Below are positions 62,229-64,000 of a stretch of DNA of 64,000 bases, one piece after another. The stretch is taken from assembly GCF_030160655.1 (NCBI RefSeq), contig NZ_BSOT01000006.1, forward strand, positions 310,001-374,000. The letters are read 5' to 3'. A program made the translations under genes and the position numbers. The stretch comes from Agaribacter marinus. Its GTDB lineage: Bacteria; Pseudomonadota; Gammaproteobacteria; Enterobacterales; Alteromonadaceae. Each line of letters starts with the position of its first letter. The stretch's first letter is position 1. Under the pieces are notes generated by a model that saw only the letters and a list, made by a program, of their open reading frames with translations, was not told the DNA's origin and did not search any database.

Positions 62229-64000
62229 ATGCAGCAATATCATAAGTTTTGGTTTTTACAAGAGCGCTTAATTTTTGGCTTAGTGATAATTATCAGCCTA
62301 GTTGGCTTATTTACTTGGTTTAATATTAACGAGCAAGAGGACCCCTTTTTTCCTTACCGCAATGGTAATGTCACCATTATTGCGCCAGGCATGTCGGCAA
62401 AAGCAATTGAAGATACCATAGTGCAGCCATTTGAGAGATTACTGGCGACTGTTGATGGTATTGACAGAGTCTCTTCCGAATCGTCTGATGGAACCGCGAT
62501 TATCGAAATAGAACTAGACGAAACCATCTACGAAACGGAATTTTATTGGCAACGTATACGAGAAAAAGTCTCAGAAGCTCAATCAAAATACGGTCATTTA
62601 GTTTCTAAATTGTCGCTCGATGACCGTGTTCAAGACACGGCAGGGGTCGTACTAACAATTGAAACTAGCAAGCCTTTATTGGAAGCGCGACACTACGCGT
62701 TATTCGTTCGAGATGAATTATATAAATTAGCAGCTGTACGTAAAATAGAACTGATTGGCGATCCTGGAGAGCAAATAGACGTGCTTTATTCACAAGCCTC
62801 TATGCTCGAGTTAGGTATTTCGCCTGAGAATATTGCTAACCAAATTGCAGATGCTAACTCATTAAGAAACATAGGCGTGTTAAAAGGCCAGCTCTATCAA
62901 AGCAATATTTCATCGCTTACTCGAATCGACAACATTGAAAAATTAAAAGCGGTTGAAATAACCACTGCTGACAATAAAATCGTTACGCTGAGTGATATTG
63001 CAAAGGTGCGCAAAGCGCCGCTAACTATTGAGCAAACAAGCTTTTGGCTTAATGGTAAAAAAAGCATTGGTTTAACCCTTGTTGTGCCGCCAAATACCAT
63101 ACGGGTTACCGATTTTGGCGATGCCTTGATAACAAAAATTGATGCGCTCAATCAGAAACAAAGTGACTACGTAATTAAACCCGTTTTCTTTCAGCCAGAG
63201 TGGACTGAAAGGCGTCGCAACGATCTTGCCCTGTCGCTTTTCTACAGTAGTATTGGCGTTGGTTTAGTGCTGTTTTTGCTGATGTCAAAAAAGGTTGCCT
63301 TTGTGGTTACTTTAACTATTCCTGCGATTGCACTTTCTGCGATAGCCATTTTTGGTATCTATGGAGGCGTCTTGCATCAAATGTCGATCGCAGGCTTAGT
63401 GATAAGCTTAGGGCTTATGGTTGACAATAGTATTGTGATGTCAGAGTTAATTTCTCGTTATCGACAGCAAGGTTTCAGTAATATTGCAGCTTCTCACAAA
63501 GCGATTAAAGAATTGTATCGGCCGCTTGCCACCTCAACTTTTACCACTATAGCAGCATTTGTTCCTATGCTATTGTCAGAAGGTAACGTTGCTGATTTTA
63601 TTCGCATGATCCCCGTGGTCGTTATTATCGCTATTGTGATAAGTTATCTGTATTCATTGGCACTGCTTCCGGCAATCACCAATAATTTAGCAATATTTAA
63701 AGAAGGCGGCAGTTCTACTAGGTTCAATCGTTTAGGTGAAGAATTAGCTAAGCTAGGTACTCGCCATCCTAAACTAGTGATTTTGCTATTTATTGGTTTG
63801 GTTGTTCTGTCATTTATGGGATCAGAACAACAAGGCGGAGAATTTTTTCCTAAATCAAGTCGAAATCAGGCCTATATTGATATTGAAGGCAGCTTTGGTT
63901 TAAGCCTCGAAGCAAGCTTACAAACTACAAAGCAAGTTGAACACTTGTTAAAGCAAAACGATAACATAACCAATATTATTAGCTTTGTAGGTAATTCAGG
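62229..64000 (+). CDS. RND efflux permease, N-terminal part (runs off the window)
   Basis: Open from ATG 62229 to the window edge, about 590 residues, roughly the first 57 percent of an RND pump. N-terminal helix RLIFGLVIIISLVGLFTWFNI, periplasmic porter domain with APGMSAKAIEDTIVQPFERLL, then helices 2-6 from SLFYSSIGVGLVLFLLM. Helix 4 reads LGLMVDNSIVMSEL: the first proton-relay Asp is present but the second, Asp in AcrB, is Asn, as in a subset of RND pumps outside the classic AcrB group. STFTTIAAFVPMLLSEG is the conserved helix 5-6 region. Substrates unknown; no regulator gene is adjacent. Confidence 0.9.
   Translation, partial: MQQYHKFWFLQERLIFGLVIIISLVGLFTWFNINEQEDPFFPYRNGNVTIIAPGMSAKAIEDTIVQPFERLLATVDGIDRVSSESSDGTAIIEIELDETIYETEFYWQRIREKVSEAQSKYGHLVSKLSLDDRVQDTAGVVLTIETSKPLLEARHYALFVRDELYKLAAVRKIELIGDPGEQIDVLYSQASMLELGISPENIANQIADANSLRNIGVLKGQLYQSNISSLTRIDNIEKLKAVEITTADNKIVTLSDIAKVRKAPLTIEQTSFWLNGKKSIGLTLVVPPNTIRVTDFGDALITKIDALNQKQSDYVIKPVFFQPEWTERRRNDLALSLFYSSIGVGLVLFLLMSKKVAFVVTLTIPAIALSAIAIFGIYGGVLHQMSIAGLVISLGLMVDNSIVMSELISRYRQQGFSNIAASHKAIKELYRPLATSTFTTIAAFVPMLLSEGNVADFIRMIPVVVIIAIVISYLYSLALLPAITNNLAIFKEGGSSTRFNRLGEELAKLGTRHPKLVILLFIGLVVLSFMGSEQQGGEFFPKSSRNQAYIDIEGSFGLSLEASLQTTKQVEHLLKQNDNITNIISFVGNS

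Noticed and set aside
1-64000. CRISPR arrays, tRNA or rRNA genes
   Set aside because: No regularly spaced repeats of CRISPR size and no cloverleaf or rRNA-like sequence was noticed on reading the intergenic regions; weak or unusual tRNAs could be missed without a covariance search.

Overview
The window looks like chromosome of a marine gammaproteobacterium of the Alteromonadales (Glaciecola/Paraglaciecola-like). This is inferred from moderate-to-low GC, TonB-dependent receptor operons that include tryptophan-halogenase-like flavoproteins and a LacI regulator, a Shewanella-type Fic protein, and the overall gene content. No 16S, tRNA or other placing marker is present, so the assignment stays general. 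I saw no CRISPR array, rRNA or tRNA.

Layout. 1-5.8 kb: end of a urea-carboxylase-associated protein, urea carboxylase and allophanate hydrolase, which together form the ATP-dependent urea route. 5.8-6.6 kb: ArsR regulator plus SRPBCC protein behind a palindromic operator. 6.6-15.2 kb: a leftward sugar operon (sugar porter, DUF5107-TPR protein, GH2 glycosidase) with an AraC regulator. 15.4-22.7 kb: two unknown exported proteins, then a DUF1592-type cytochrome c / DUF1552 pair. 22.7-26.7 kb: PepSY protein, TonB receptor and small exported protein, probably for iron or siderophore uptake. 26.8-30.1 kb: MipA/OmpV protein, a hotdog-fold protein, a frameshifted yccF and ribA.

30.1-41.8 kb: a leftward TonB receptor - two halogenase-like flavoproteins - GPH symporter - GH94 phosphorylase - gluconokinase operon, with a divergent LacI gene and three LacI-type operators (one inside the receptor gene). 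The GH94 protein carries an Arg-xxx-Lys pair expected of cellobionic acid phosphorylase. With the adjacent gluconokinase this gives a complete path from an oxidised cellulose disaccharide to 6-phosphogluconate plus glucose 1-phosphate. 41.8-49.4 kb: response regulator with degenerate GGDEF, speA, an active-looking diguanylate cyclase, a serine hydrolase, and an Ada-AlkA / Ogt alkylation-repair pair. 49.4-53.7 kb: EamA exporter, glmU, glmS.

Immediately after glmS, at the classic attTn7 position, lies what I read as a relic of a Tn7-like transposon end: a TGT terminus, tandem AAAGT-type TnsB-like repeats, a hairpin, and the first codons of tnsA, cut off by an IS3-family fragment. Beyond it (54-64 kb) come a Fic AMPylase gene behind an unusually dense palindromic control region, an XRE/LysE pair, a DUF1624 membrane protein, an ECF41 sigma operon with a recognisable own promoter, a second MipA/OmpV gene, and an RND efflux adaptor and permease that runs off the window.
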